NCBI RefSeq assembly: GCF_009789195.1
Contig: NZ_WSTC01000019.1
Span: forward strand, 1-64,000
Direction: 5' to 3'
DNA: 64,000 bases
From: Paenibacillus sp. MMS18-CY102
GTDB taxonomy: Bacteria; Bacillota; Bacilli; Paenibacillales; Paenibacillaceae
The translations under genes were made by a program, and so were the position numbers. Positions 19,610 through 28,326 of the stretch are shown one piece after another. The stretch's first letter is position 1; each line of letters opens with the position of its first letter. Under the pieces are notes generated by a model, which saw only the letters and a list, made by a program, of their open reading frames with translations, ran no database searches and had not been told where the DNA came from.

Positions 19610-20299
19610 ATGGCCAAACGAATTTTGATTGCGGACGATGAGCCTGGCATTGCAAGCGCAATTGCTTATGCGTTTCGGCGCGAGGGCTTTGAAGTAACAG
19701 TCGCTTCAGATGGGGAGGAAGCGCTGGCTGCCGTGGCGGCGTTCCAGCCTCATGTACTGCTGCTCGACGTGATGATGCCCAAGCTAAATGGATTCGACGT
19801 ATGCCGAAGGCTGCCGGCAGCGGGGCGTCCGGGCGTCATTCTGTTGACGGTGAAAAATGATATCGTCGATAAAGTGCTGGGGCTAGAACTCGGTGCGGAT
19901 GATTATTTGACGAAGCCATTCGATATTCGGGAACTGCTGGCGAGAACGAATGCGCTGCTCCGCAGGCTCGAATCGGGCAAAGCTGCCGATCATGCACCAG
20001 GCATAGAAATTGGCGGGCTTCTTATTCGGACGGATAGCCGTACGGTGGCGATCGGCGGCGCCCCAATCGAGTTGACGCCCAAAGAGTTTGACCTGCTAGT
20101 GCTGCTGCTCGGCAAACCGGACCGCGTGTTCACACGGGATGAGCTGCTGGAGCTTGTATGGGGAATCGATTATGATGGCGGCACACGCACGGTTGATATC
20201 CATGTACAACGGCTGCGCAAAAAACTAGGGCCCCAGCATGCTGCGCTTCTGCAGACTGTATTCGGCGTAGGCTACAAAGGGACGGCGAGCTTAACATGA
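19610..20299 (+). CDS. OmpR/PhoB family response regulator
   Basis: 229 residues. Receiver domain (ILIADDEPGIASAIAYAFRR; phospho-acceptor Asp53 in LLDVMMPKLNGFD; LTKPFD) followed by a winged-helix OmpR-type DNA-binding domain (ELTPKEFDLLVLLLGKPDRV; TVDIHVQRLRKKLG). The start is ATG 19610, nine bases after AGGGGG; longer in-frame starts upstream lack spacing. Its end overlaps the kinase gene by 4 bases (ATGA), so the pair is co-translated. Confidence 0.94.
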   Translation: MAKRILIADDEPGIASAIAYAFRREGFEVTVASDGEEALAAVAAFQPHVLLLDVMMPKLNGFDVCRRLPAAGRPGVILLTVKNDIVDKVLGLELGADDYLTKPFDIRELLARTNALLRRLESGKAADHAPGIEIGGLLIRTDSRTVAIGGAPIELTPKEFDLLVLLLGKPDRVFTRDELLELVWGIDYDGGTRTVDIHVQRLRKKLGPQHAALLQTVFGVGYKGTASLT

Positions 20300-21726
20300 G
20301 AATCGGCATCCGCTGGAAGCTTGGCTTATTCATGGCGGGCTTGCTCGTTCTGACTGTCGCAGCGCTCAGCATGCTTGTGCTGGAGGGCATAGAACGAAAG
20401 CAGCAGCGTGACATGGAAGCCCAATTGGCCCAGCGCAGCGCGCTCGCAGAGATGCGCGTGCGGCAAACGTACGTGACAGGCGAACGGCTGGAGCCGCTCA
20501 CCTTTATGCGGCGGCAGGGCGCTTCACTCGCGGCTGAATTAGGGCAGATGCTGGGCACGCAGATCGTGCTGTATGACCGCAACGGCCAAGTGGTTGGCAA
20601 CTCCGTGCCCCGAAACAGCAGCCTTCCGGCGCCGGACGTTTCAGACACGCTTGCTTATGCGTTGGATGGGCAGACCGCTTATGAGAAAACGGGTGTGACG
20701 GTCCGTTACTTTACGCCCCTTCAAGGGCCGGATGGCCGTCTGGGCATCGTGCAGGTGAATGCTTCGATCGCCTCGGACCGTGCTTTTCTGACAGATATCC
20801 GAACGCTCATCTGGCGGGCGGGCGGAGTGGCGCTGCTCGCCAGCGTGTTGCTTGGGCTAGTGTATTTTACACGGTTCGCCCGTGCGATTCGCAAGCTGAC
20901 GGCAGATGCGGACGCGATTCGAACGGGGCGTTATTTGGCGAAGCCGACGCTTAGGCGGCGCGACGAGATTGGCAGCTTAAGCGACGGCATCTATTATATG
21001 AGCAAGGAAATCGAGCGGAATTTCGGGCGCCAGAAACATTTTATTAACAACATCAGCCATGAATTCAAGACGCCGCTCACCTCGATGCTAGCGTATGCTG
21101 ATCTGCTGGAGATGTATGCGGAGGACGAGGCGATGGTTCGCGATGCTTCCAGCCATATTCGCCGGGAATCCGAGCGGCTGTACAGCATGGTCGAGCATGT
21201 GCTGCAGCTGTCTGCGCTAGAGCGGTATGAGCAATGGAGCGACTCGGCTGAGCCGGTAAAGCTGCATGAGCTTCTAGCTGGGCGCATCGAACAGATGCAG
21301 GCGCTTGCTGCGAAGGCAGAGGTCACGCTTAACGGCAGCAGCAGTGCGTTGCAACACGCGGTCGTGTGGGCGGAACGGGACAGCCTTGTCCATCTGTTTA
21401 CGAACCTGATCGACAATGCGATCAAGTATAACGTGCTGGGCGGGAAGGTGGATATCAGCCTTCACATTGAGGATAGGTATGCTGCCGTTCGCATTCGGGA
21501 CACCGGCATTGGCATACCGGAAGAAGCGAGAGAGCAGCTATTCGAGCCGTTCTATACAGTTAGCCCGGATCGATCAAGGCGAACTGGCGGCACGGGATTG
21601 GGATTGTCGATTGTGCAAGAGATCGTCACCCGGCAGGGAGGGACGATTGACTGGCAAGCTAACGCGGATGACGCCAATGCCAATGCTGGCGTGACGTTTA
21701 TCGTTAAGCTGCCTTTGCTGGATTGA
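20296..21726 (+). CDS. sensor histidine kinase (HAMP, HisKA, HATPase)
   Basis: 476 residues: membrane helix ~8-30, an extracytoplasmic sensor of ~140 residues, a second helix ~173-195 (AGGVALLASVLLGLVYF), HAMP ~195-245, and HisKA with His255 in NISHEFKTPLTSMLAY. The catalytic domain has its N box at NLIDNAIKYN, DTGIGIP and GGTGLGLSI. It phosphorylates the regulator encoded just upstream. The signal is unknown. A lipoprotein gene 113 bases downstream is a likely target or partner. Confidence 0.94.
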   Translation: MRIGIRWKLGLFMAGLLVLTVAALSMLVLEGIERKQQRDMEAQLAQRSALAEMRVRQTYVTGERLEPLTFMRRQGASLAAELGQMLGTQIVLYDRNGQVVGNSVPRNSSLPAPDVSDTLAYALDGQTAYEKTGVTVRYFTPLQGPDGRLGIVQVNASIASDRAFLTDIRTLIWRAGGVALLASVLLGLVYFTRFARAIRKLTADADAIRTGRYLAKPTLRRRDEIGSLSDGIYYMSKEIERNFGRQKHFINNISHEFKTPLTSMLAYADLLEMYAEDEAMVRDASSHIRRESERLYSMVEHVLQLSALERYEQWSDSAEPVKLHELLAGRIEQMQALAAKAEVTLNGSSSALQHAVVWAERDSLVHLFTNLIDNAIKYNVLGGKVDISLHIEDRYAAVRIRDTGIGIPEEAREQLFEPFYTVSPDRSRRTGGTGLGLSIVQEIVTRQGGTIDWQANADDANANAGVTFIVKLPLLD

Positions 21727-21839
21727 GATGTCGAAGGAAGAGGCAATAAGTTTACATTTTGGAAACATGGCGAGATGAGGACGAAACAACCGCCCCCTAT
21801 AATCAGCTTATAACGTTCAATAAGCAGGAGGAATGCACA

Positions 21840-22991
21840 ATGAAGCTGCATCGTAAGGTTAGGGATTGGGGATTCACTCGGGGGTCAGTGGGTGGCCAGC
21901 GAAGCGCGGTAATGCTACTGGCATCCGGCATTGCGATTAGTTTGCTGGCGGGCTGCAGCTCATCGGCAAGCGAGGAGCGTGTCGTCATTCAGAAGCCAGA
22001 TAAGGAGATCAACGTCATAACTCCCGAGAAGAAACCGGTGGAGGAAGCTGTCGAGGTTGAGCGAATTGACAAGTTCGAAGGCGTTCGGGGCATGGACTGG
22101 CTGACGGAATCCGAGATCGTTATTTCCCGGGAAAACAAAGAACGGCCGCCGATCACGGTGGAAGGCGAGAAGCGTTACCCGCTGAATCTGTTTGCATACG
22201 ACCTGAACACAGGCAAGGAACGGCTGCTGGCTGCTGATGAGGGCAATAAGCATGCGAACTTCGCAGTATTGTCACCAAGCAAAACGTATATGTTCTACAA
22301 GATGAATATTGAGGAGTCGGCGTATGCTTACATCCTCAATCTGAAGACCGGGGAGAAAAAGCAGGTCAGCGAGGAACTCGTCCCTATCCGTGATGGCGTG
22401 TGGGATGGCGATGACACGGTTGTGTTCGCCGGCATACCGGGGCAAGTGTTCGCGGCCCATCCTGATCGCGATACGGAGAAGCTGTTAACTGACGCAGGCA
22501 GAGCGATGAACCCTGTTATGAGCAATGGCATCCTCTATTACACCGATATGCTGACGTTAAAGGCTTACGATTCAGCAAGCGGCAAGACGATCGCGATTAG
22601 CCCAAAAGTAGAGAATGTGATTCCATCGCCAGACGGAAAGCAGCTTGCAATCGTAAAGATGACAGGCGACACGGAGCGTACGCTCGTTATTACGGATCTC
22701 AAAGGCAACGCAAAGAAAACGCTGTCCAAAGGAACGCAGATTTTCGGATTGAGCTGGTCGCCAGACGGTTCGAAGCTAGCGTATAACCTCATCGATGAGG
22801 GCGAAAACGGCGTGAAAGGAATCGTCGTTGCGAATGCATCGACAGGCAAAACGGCGTTCGCTACAATTGATGTCCCTTATGCAAGCGATCCGGTTGCTTG
22901 GAGCCCTTCGGGCAAGAAGCTGGTGGCATCGACATTCATTAATGATGACAAGGGCAACCATGCTGTGACGTTTGTGATTAAGCTGAAATAA
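21840..22991 (+). CDS. lipoprotein with TolB/WD40-like beta-propeller
   Basis: 383 residues. Signal peptide ending in the lipobox LLAGC (~Cys39), then a charged linker and a repeated beta-propeller pattern. Blade-type motifs include SPDGKQLAIVKM, WSPDGSKLAYNLI and WSPSGKKLVASTF. It is anchored outside the membrane and may sense or bind a ligand for the two-component system just upstream; that is inferred from position only. The start ATG 21840 follows AGGAGG; upstream in-frame starts lie in the promoter region. A possible -10 TATAAT is at 21798-21803, but no good -35 goes with it. Confidence 0.82.
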   Translation: MKLHRKVRDWGFTRGSVGGQRSAVMLLASGIAISLLAGCSSSASEERVVIQKPDKEINVITPEKKPVEEAVEVERIDKFEGVRGMDWLTESEIVISRENKERPPITVEGEKRYPLNLFAYDLNTGKERLLAADEGNKHANFAVLSPSKTYMFYKMNIEESAYAYILNLKTGEKKQVSEELVPIRDGVWDGDDTVVFAGIPGQVFAAHPDRDTEKLLTDAGRAMNPVMSNGILYYTDMLTLKAYDSASGKTIAISPKVENVIPSPDGKQLAIVKMTGDTERTLVITDLKGNAKKTLSKGTQIFGLSWSPDGSKLAYNLIDEGENGVKGIVVANASTGKTAFATIDVPYASDPVAWSPSGKKLVASTFINDDKGNHAVTFVIKLK

Positions 22992-23012
22992 TGGATCCGT
23001 TATGAAAAAATG

Positions 23013-23066
23013 AGAAACCCTCCCCGATTGCCGCCGCTTAGCGAGCTGCAATCGGGGAGGGTTTCT
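23013..23066. terminator. bidirectional terminator
   Basis: GAAACCCTCCCCGATTGC pairs perfectly with GCAATCGGGGAGGGTTTC. A run of A stands on the left and TTTC on the right. It serves the lipoprotein gene (plus) and probably the aldo/keto reductase gene (minus). Confidence 0.85.
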
Positions 23067-23136
23067 TCGTGCGGGTAAGGGCGTGAAGCTAGCCTAGCGT
23101 ACGCCAAATGCTTCGCACACTGAACTTAACTTCGTT

Positions 23137-24117
23137 TTAGCTAAGCCGATACACAGCGAATGGCTCGCCGTGCCGGAACGAAACGCTCAGCTCGTCGAGC
23201 TGCTGGAGCATGGATTCGCTTAGCCGAAGCTCAACGCTCGCGAGATTAGCCTCCAGCTGCTCCGCGCTAGTGGCACCGACGATGACTGTCGCTACGGCAG
23301 GGCGCTGCATCAGCCAGCTGAGCGATAGCACCGCCGGAGTACAGCCAGCTTCTTCAGCTAATGCAGCTACCTGCTCGCCGAACGCGATTCGTTGTTCGCT
23401 TAGAAATCTTGCGAAGCTAGGGTCCGTATCGACACGCGATCCAGCAGGCGCGGCTGCGCCAGATTTCGACGTGTATTTGCCGGTTAGGATGCCGCCCGCA
23501 AGCGGGAAGTAAGGGATGATGCCGACGCCTTGGTCGAGGCAAAGCGGCACAAGCTCCGTCTCGGGCGTACGGTCGGCGAGCGAATAGCTTGCTTGGGTCG
23601 CAACGAAACGGTTCAAGCCGAGCCGCTCACTTATGCCAAGCGCCTTCATCAGCTCCCAAGCGGCGTAGTTGGAAGCGCCGATATAACGGACTTTGCCGGC
23701 GCGCACCATGTCGTCCAGCGCCCGCAGCGTTTCTTCCAGCGGCGTGTTCGGATCGAACGTATGGATCTGGTACAGGTCGACGTAATCGGTTTGCAGCCGT
23801 TTCAGGCTGCTCTCCAATTCGCGCATCAGATGATGGCGCGACGAGCCGCGGTCATGCGTGCCAGGCCCGCAGGGCAGCCCGGCTTTGGTCGCCAATATCG
23901 CTTCCGGCCGCCTGCCTCGTAGCGCTTGACCGATGATTCGTTCGGACTCAGTTCCGGCATAAATGTTCGCCGTGTCGATGAAGTTGATGCCGCGGTCGAG
24001 CGCCAGATGGATGATAGCTTCCGAAGCGGCAGCGTCCGCTCGCTTGCCGAACGCGTTCGTGCCAAGGCCAAGCGCAGACACTTTCAGTCCGCTCCCGCCC
24101 AAATAACGGTTGTTCAT
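23137..24117 (-). CDS. aldo/keto reductase
   Basis: 326 residues, an NADPH-dependent TIM-barrel oxidoreductase. The catalytic tetrad is visible as Asp48 and Tyr53 (IDTANIYAGTES), Lys78 (LATKAGLP) and His119 (YQIHTFDP). The family signatures LGLGTNAFG and the C-terminal cofactor segment TVIVGATSAEQLEANL are present. It most resembles the YhdN/Tas-type potassium-channel-like subfamily (GASNYAAWEL). The start has GAGGAGGG upstream. The divergent gap to the ABC gene (24118-24388) shows no riboswitch motif I recognise. The substrate is unknown. Confidence 0.92.
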   Translation of the reverse strand: MNNRYLGGSGLKVSALGLGTNAFGKRADAAASEAIIHLALDRGINFIDTANIYAGTESERIIGQALRGRRPEAILATKAGLPCGPGTHDRGSSRHHLMRELESSLKRLQTDYVDLYQIHTFDPNTPLEETLRALDDMVRAGKVRYIGASNYAAWELMKALGISERLGLNRFVATQASYSLADRTPETELVPLCLDQGVGIIPYFPLAGGILTGKYTSKSGAAAPAGSRVDTDPSFARFLSEQRIAFGEQVAALAEEAGCTPAVLSLSWLMQRPAVATVIVGATSAEQLEANLASVELRLSESMLQQLDELSVSFRHGEPFAVYRLS

Positions 24118-24388
24118 AGGGAAACCCTCCTCGTTAAGAAGCTGCTAGTCGCTGTTAGTATTTGTCCTATTATAGCGGGGTGATGCCGTAGGGACAACCC
24201 TGCAAGCTGTTGCTGAACGAAGAGGCTCAATCTGCTGAATCGGTAAGTTATTGGTTCACGTTCATCTAAGTTTGTGGCGTATGCACAACGGCGCGTATTT
24301 CTTTTGTACGAGACGATAAAAATGATCGCGGCGCATTGAGCAGCCTAGGTGCAGCAACTATACTATCTGTAAAATCGCGAAGGCGCGG

Positions 24389-26017
24389 GTGAGGCTCATG
24401 TCAGGCAAAACGTATGCTGCAAGTGTAGTGCGGGCCGCTGTCCTCGAACCGGGAACCCCTCATGCGAACGGGGATACGGCTGTGGAGCTGATCGGCATTC
24501 GCAAAAGCTTCGGGGATGCCATCGCTTTGGGCGGCGTGGATTTATTGGTCGAGAAAGGCGAAATTCATGCGCTCCTTGGGGAAAATGGCGCTGGCAAAAG
24601 CACGCTGATGAGCGTGCTTTTTGGCATCTATAAGGCGGATAGCGGGACGGTAAAGCTATATGGGCAGGAAGCGCGAATTCGTTCGCCCAAGGAAGCGGCT
24701 GCTTATGGCATCGGCATGGTGCATCAACACTTTCGGCTTGTGCCGTCGATGACAGCGCTGGAGAACATCGTGCTTGGAGAGGCGGGAGGGATCGCAGGTT
24801 TTTGGCGCGGCAGCGGCTGGAAGCGGCGCAAATCGGCGGAAATCACAGCGTTATGCGACCGTTACCAGCTCCGTTTTCCGCTTGATCGGCCCGTGTGGCA
24901 GCTATCGGTCGGCGAACAGCAGCGCATCGAAATCATGAAGGCGTTATATCGGCAATGCAGCATCATCGTGCTGGATGAGCCGACGGCCGTGCTGACGCCG
25001 CATGAGGCAGAGGGGCTGTTGGCAACGCTGGGCGAGCTGAAGAAGGATGGCAAGACGGTCATTCTCACAACGCATAAACTGCGTGAAGTAATGGCGTCAT
25101 GTGACCGGATATCTGTGATGCGCAAAGGGATGTTGGTGCGAACCATTCGCACCTCCGATACGAATGAGCAGCAACTGGCGGAGTGGATCATTGGGCGCGA
25201 GCCAGCCAGCAGCAGCTTGAAAGCTGAACGCGAGCCAACCGGGAAACGCCTGCTATTGCAGCTGGCAGGCATTACCGCGTTAGGCGATCATGGCGAGCTA
25301 GCGCTGCAAGGGTTTGATCTGACTGTGAACCGTGGCGAAATCGTAGGGGTTGCAGGTGTGGCGGGCAATGGGCAGAAGGAGCTATCCGAGGTGATCGCGG
25401 GGAGCCACGAGCGGACCGGAGGCAGCGTGATGTTCAATGGCGAGAGGCTGCAAGGGATGACGATTCGGGGCATGATCATGCGCGGCGTCGCCCATGTGCC
25501 GGAGAACCGAATGAAGTCCGGGATGGCGGGCGGGCTGAATGCCATCGATAATTTGCTGATGAAATCGTATGGCAGCCGTGAGCGCTCTAAGTTTGGCTTC
25601 ATGCGCCGGCGAGCCAATGAGGAGTGGGCGAAGGCGATCATCGAGCAGTTCGAGGTGCGAACGCCAGCGCTTGGAACGCCTGTGCGGATGCTGTCTGGCG
25701 GCAATCAGCAGAAGCTGCTTTTTGCCCGTGAGCTGCAGCAGCATCCCTTGCTCTTGGTGGCGGTTCATCCGACGCAAGGCCTTGATGTTGGCGCATCCGA
25801 GACCGTCCATCAATGGCTATTGAAGCTGCGCAATGAAGGCAGCGGGGTGCTGCTTATTTCAGAGGATTTGGACGAAATGATGAAGCTGTCCGACCGCATC
25901 GTCGTGGCGTATAACGGCGCCTCGCAAGGCGAGTTTGATCCTGCGGTTGACTCGCGCACGGCAATTGGCTTATCGATGGCAGGAAGCGGACCCAAAGGCA
26001 AAGGAGGTGGAGGCTGA
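24389..26017 (+). CDS. ATP-binding protein of a BMP-type nucleoside/sugar ABC importer
   Basis: 542 residues with two ABC domains in tandem. The first has Walker A GENGAGKST (~60-70), the Q-loop region MVHQHFRLVPSM, signature LSVGEQQRIEI and Walker B IIVLDEPTAVLTP. The second has a degenerate P-loop (VAGNGQKELSE) and signature LSGGNQQKLLFAREL, as is usual for the RbsA/YufO class. It energises the two permeases that follow in an overlapping operon. The start is GTG 24389 or ATG 24398. The BMP lipoprotein normally found with such systems is absent from both sides. Confidence 0.9.
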   Translation: MRLMSGKTYAASVVRAAVLEPGTPHANGDTAVELIGIRKSFGDAIALGGVDLLVEKGEIHALLGENGAGKSTLMSVLFGIYKADSGTVKLYGQEARIRSPKEAAAYGIGMVHQHFRLVPSMTALENIVLGEAGGIAGFWRGSGWKRRKSAEITALCDRYQLRFPLDRPVWQLSVGEQQRIEIMKALYRQCSIIVLDEPTAVLTPHEAEGLLATLGELKKDGKTVILTTHKLREVMASCDRISVMRKGMLVRTIRTSDTNEQQLAEWIIGREPASSSLKAEREPTGKRLLLQLAGITALGDHGELALQGFDLTVNRGEIVGVAGVAGNGQKELSEVIAGSHERTGGSVMFNGERLQGMTIRGMIMRGVAHVPENRMKSGMAGGLNAIDNLLMKSYGSRERSKFGFMRRRANEEWAKAIIEQFEVRTPALGTPVRMLSGGNQQKLLFARELQQHPLLLVAVHPTQGLDVGASETVHQWLLKLRNEGSGVLLISEDLDEMMKLSDRIVVAYNGASQGEFDPAVDSRTAIGLSMAGSGPKGKGGGG

Positions 26018-27120
26018 TGAATGGCAAAGCGGTTAATTTGCCCGGCGGGAAGTATCGGGTAGTGATGCGGAAGCAGGCGATGGCTGCCTCGGCAAGCTCA
26101 GGTTTATGGGTACCTGTCTTATCAGTTGTGCTTGCGCTGCTATTCAGCAGCCTGTTCATTGCGATCAACGGCATCAATCCGGTCCCCGTGTTCCGCACGA
26201 TGGCAGTGGGCGCATTCGGTTCAATGAATGGGATTAGCGAGACGCTGGTCAAAGCGATTCCGCTCCTGTTATGCGGGCTTGGCGTCTCGTTTGCCTACCG
26301 GATTTCGATCTGGAACATCGGGGCGGAAGGGCAATTCATCGTTGGCGCAATCGCCGCAACGGCGGTTACGGTTTATCTGCCTGGCTTGCCGCACTGGTCC
26401 TATTTGCCGCTCATGCTCCTTGCCGGCGCAGTTGCTGGCGGGCTGTGGGGACTGATGGCAGCGGTGCCACGCACCCATTTTCAAGTGAATGAATTGATTA
26501 CGTCCTTGATGCTGAACTATATCGCACTGCTGCTGCTTAACTATGTGGTGTTCGGTCCGTGGAAGGATCCGCAAGGGTTTAATTTTCCGGGAACGCCTGT
26601 GTTTGAAACGTGGATGCAACTGGCGACAATTGGCTCAGGGCGGCTCCACCTGGGGTTATTCTTGGGACTAGGCGCTGTGCTGCTCTATGCGCTCATCATG
26701 AACCGGATGAAATGGGGATATGAGCTGCGGCTGCTCGGCGCAAACCCAGAGGCGGCGCGGCAATCAGGCATCTCCGTCACGAAGCAAATCTGGCTTGTTA
26801 TGCTCATCAGCGGCGGATTAGCCGGCGTAGCGGGCATGGCTGAGGTGTCGGGCGTGTCCCATCGGCTCATGTACGCGATTTCTCCTGGCTACGGCTATAC
26901 AGCTATTATCGTTGCTTGGCTGGCGAAGCTGAATCCGTGGGGGTTAATCGTTTCATCCGTGTTATGCGGCGCGGTTATTGTTGGGGGCTATAGCGTCCAA
27001 ATGATCGGTTTGCCGTCCTCGATGTCACTGATTCTGCAAGGGGCGATTTTGCTGTTCCTAATCGGCGGCGAGCAACTGCGCGGCTATCGGCTGCAATGGC
27101 ACCGGACTGGAGGGGAGTAG
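26017..27120 (+). CDS. ABC importer permease, BmpA-system type (YufP-like)
   Basis: 367 residues, mostly hydrophobic, with the BPD_transp_2 family pattern (KAIPLLLCGLGVSFAYRIS; WNIGAEGQFIVGAIAA; LRLLGANPEAARQSGISV). It forms half of the membrane channel for a nucleoside-like substrate. The start ATG overlaps the stop of the ATPase gene (TGATGA) behind AAAGGAGGTGG, so it is translationally coupled. The next permease begins one base after its stop. Confidence 0.9.
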   Translation: MNGKAVNLPGGKYRVVMRKQAMAASASSGLWVPVLSVVLALLFSSLFIAINGINPVPVFRTMAVGAFGSMNGISETLVKAIPLLLCGLGVSFAYRISIWNIGAEGQFIVGAIAATAVTVYLPGLPHWSYLPLMLLAGAVAGGLWGLMAAVPRTHFQVNELITSLMLNYIALLLLNYVVFGPWKDPQGFNFPGTPVFETWMQLATIGSGRLHLGLFLGLGAVLLYALIMNRMKWGYELRLLGANPEAARQSGISVTKQIWLVMLISGGLAGVAGMAEVSGVSHRLMYAISPGYGYTAIIVAWLAKLNPWGLIVSSVLCGAVIVGGYSVQMIGLPSSMSLILQGAILLFLIGGEQLRGYRLQWHRTGGE

Positions 27121-27121
27121 C

Positions 27122-28051
27122 GTGGACTTCACGTCAGCCCTTCTCGTTGCTGCGCTGTCTGCGGGCACCCCGTTATTATTCGCTGCGCTCGGCGGCATTC
27201 TTTCGGAGCGTTGCGGCGTTATTTTTCTCGGAACGGAAGGTGTCATGCTGATGGGGGCTGTCGTCTCGATCATTACGCTGTCCCGAACGGGCAGTTGGCA
27301 GCTTGCTGTAATTGCTTCTATGGCCGTTGGCGCTTCATTGGGGCTAATCCATGCGTTGCTGTGCGTAACGTTGAAGGCGAACCAGACCGTGTCAGGCATG
27401 GCAATTACCTTGTTCGGGACTGGCTTAAGCGCCTTTCTCGGCAAACCCTATGCAGGGCTGCCGGTCCCATCCGGCGTCCCCAAGCTAGAGCTGGCTTGGC
27501 TGGAACCGTTCCCCGTCCTCGGTGACTTATTCGCATTTCAAAATGTGCTCGTCTGGGCAAGCTTCCTGCTCGTCGCGCTGCTTCAGCTCTATATCCATCG
27601 CACGTCTTGGGGGCTAAAGCTGCGTGCCGTCGGCGACAGCCCTTCGGCAGCAGACGCGATGGGCGTCCGCGTAGCCCTTGTCCGCTACGGGCATATCGTT
27701 GCCGGTGCGATGCTCATGGGCGCGGCGGGTGCTTACCTCGTGCTTGTTTTCTCGCCGAACTGGATCGAAGGCATGACAGCCGGCTGTGGCTGGATCGCGG
27801 TCGCGCTCGTCATCTTCGCCCGCTGGAATCCCGTTCGAGCACTGCTCGGCGCATACTTGTTCGGAGCGTTCGAAGCGCTAGGGTACCGAATTCAGACGGT
27901 GACGGATGCGGTTCCGCCGTATTTTCTTAAGATGCTGCCGTACATCATTACGATCGTTGTGCTTATGTTCCTCGGTTGGAAAAACCGTCGTAAGCCGTCC
28001 GGCCAGCCGCAGGCGCTGGGTGTCCCGTATTATCGGGAGGAGCGGGTTTAG
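27122..28051 (+). CDS. ABC importer permease, BmpA-system type (YufQ-like)
   Basis: 309 residues, the second BPD_transp_2 channel subunit: AALGGILSERCGVIFLGTEG, LKANQTVSGMAITLFGTGLS and WGLKLRAVGDSPSAADAMGV match the family. The start is GTG 27122 behind AGGGGAG. It ends the three-gene operon. No downstream lipoprotein gene follows before the terminator. Confidence 0.9.
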   Translation: MDFTSALLVAALSAGTPLLFAALGGILSERCGVIFLGTEGVMLMGAVVSIITLSRTGSWQLAVIASMAVGASLGLIHALLCVTLKANQTVSGMAITLFGTGLSAFLGKPYAGLPVPSGVPKLELAWLEPFPVLGDLFAFQNVLVWASFLLVALLQLYIHRTSWGLKLRAVGDSPSAADAMGVRVALVRYGHIVAGAMLMGAAGAYLVLVFSPNWIEGMTAGCGWIAVALVIFARWNPVRALLGAYLFGAFEALGYRIQTVTDAVPPYFLKMLPYIITIVVLMFLGWKNRRKPSGQPQALGVPYYREERV

Positions 28052-28081
28052 GTTGGAATGGGGCGATGAAGATAGAGACGG

Positions 28082-28112
28082 GAGCCTGCTCTTGAGGGAG
28101 CGGGCTTTTTTG
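28082..28112 (+). terminator. terminator of the BMP-type ABC operon
   Basis: AGCCTGCTC pairs with GAGCGGGCT around a short loop (TTGAGG), followed by six T. Confidence 0.8.
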
Positions 28113-28230
28113 TCATGAAAGGAGTTGGAATGACATTTAAAGTGAAAATGTTACAAAATAACCCTCTTTAACTGAGGGGACAAATTTTTCATAATAATCT
28201 CGGAATTGTAATTTAATAGATTAAATGTTA

Positions 28231-28260
28231 GGTGGAGGAGATCGCGATATGAATAAATAG
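28231..28260 (+). other. orphan strong ribosome site with a three-codon reading frame
   Basis: GGTGGAGGAG (28231-28240) precedes ATG AAT AAA TAG (28249-28260), a Met-Asn-Lys mini-frame, 66 bases before the real start of the DNRLRE protein gene. It may be a minimal leader peptide that gates ribosomes or mRNA stability, or the remnant start of a lost gene. The surrounding 28118-28326 also holds a small CCTC/GAGG hairpin near 28163-28180 and is AT-rich. Confidence 0.35.
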
Positions 28261-28326
28261 CGAATTGGAAATTAATCTGGTTTTATTGATTGGCAAAATA
28301 AATCTATGAAAAGAGGTTTAGAAAAC

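Noticed and set aside
24118-24388. Purine riboswitch before the nucleoside-type ABC genes
   Set aside because: The conserved purine-aptamer core could not be found in the gap.
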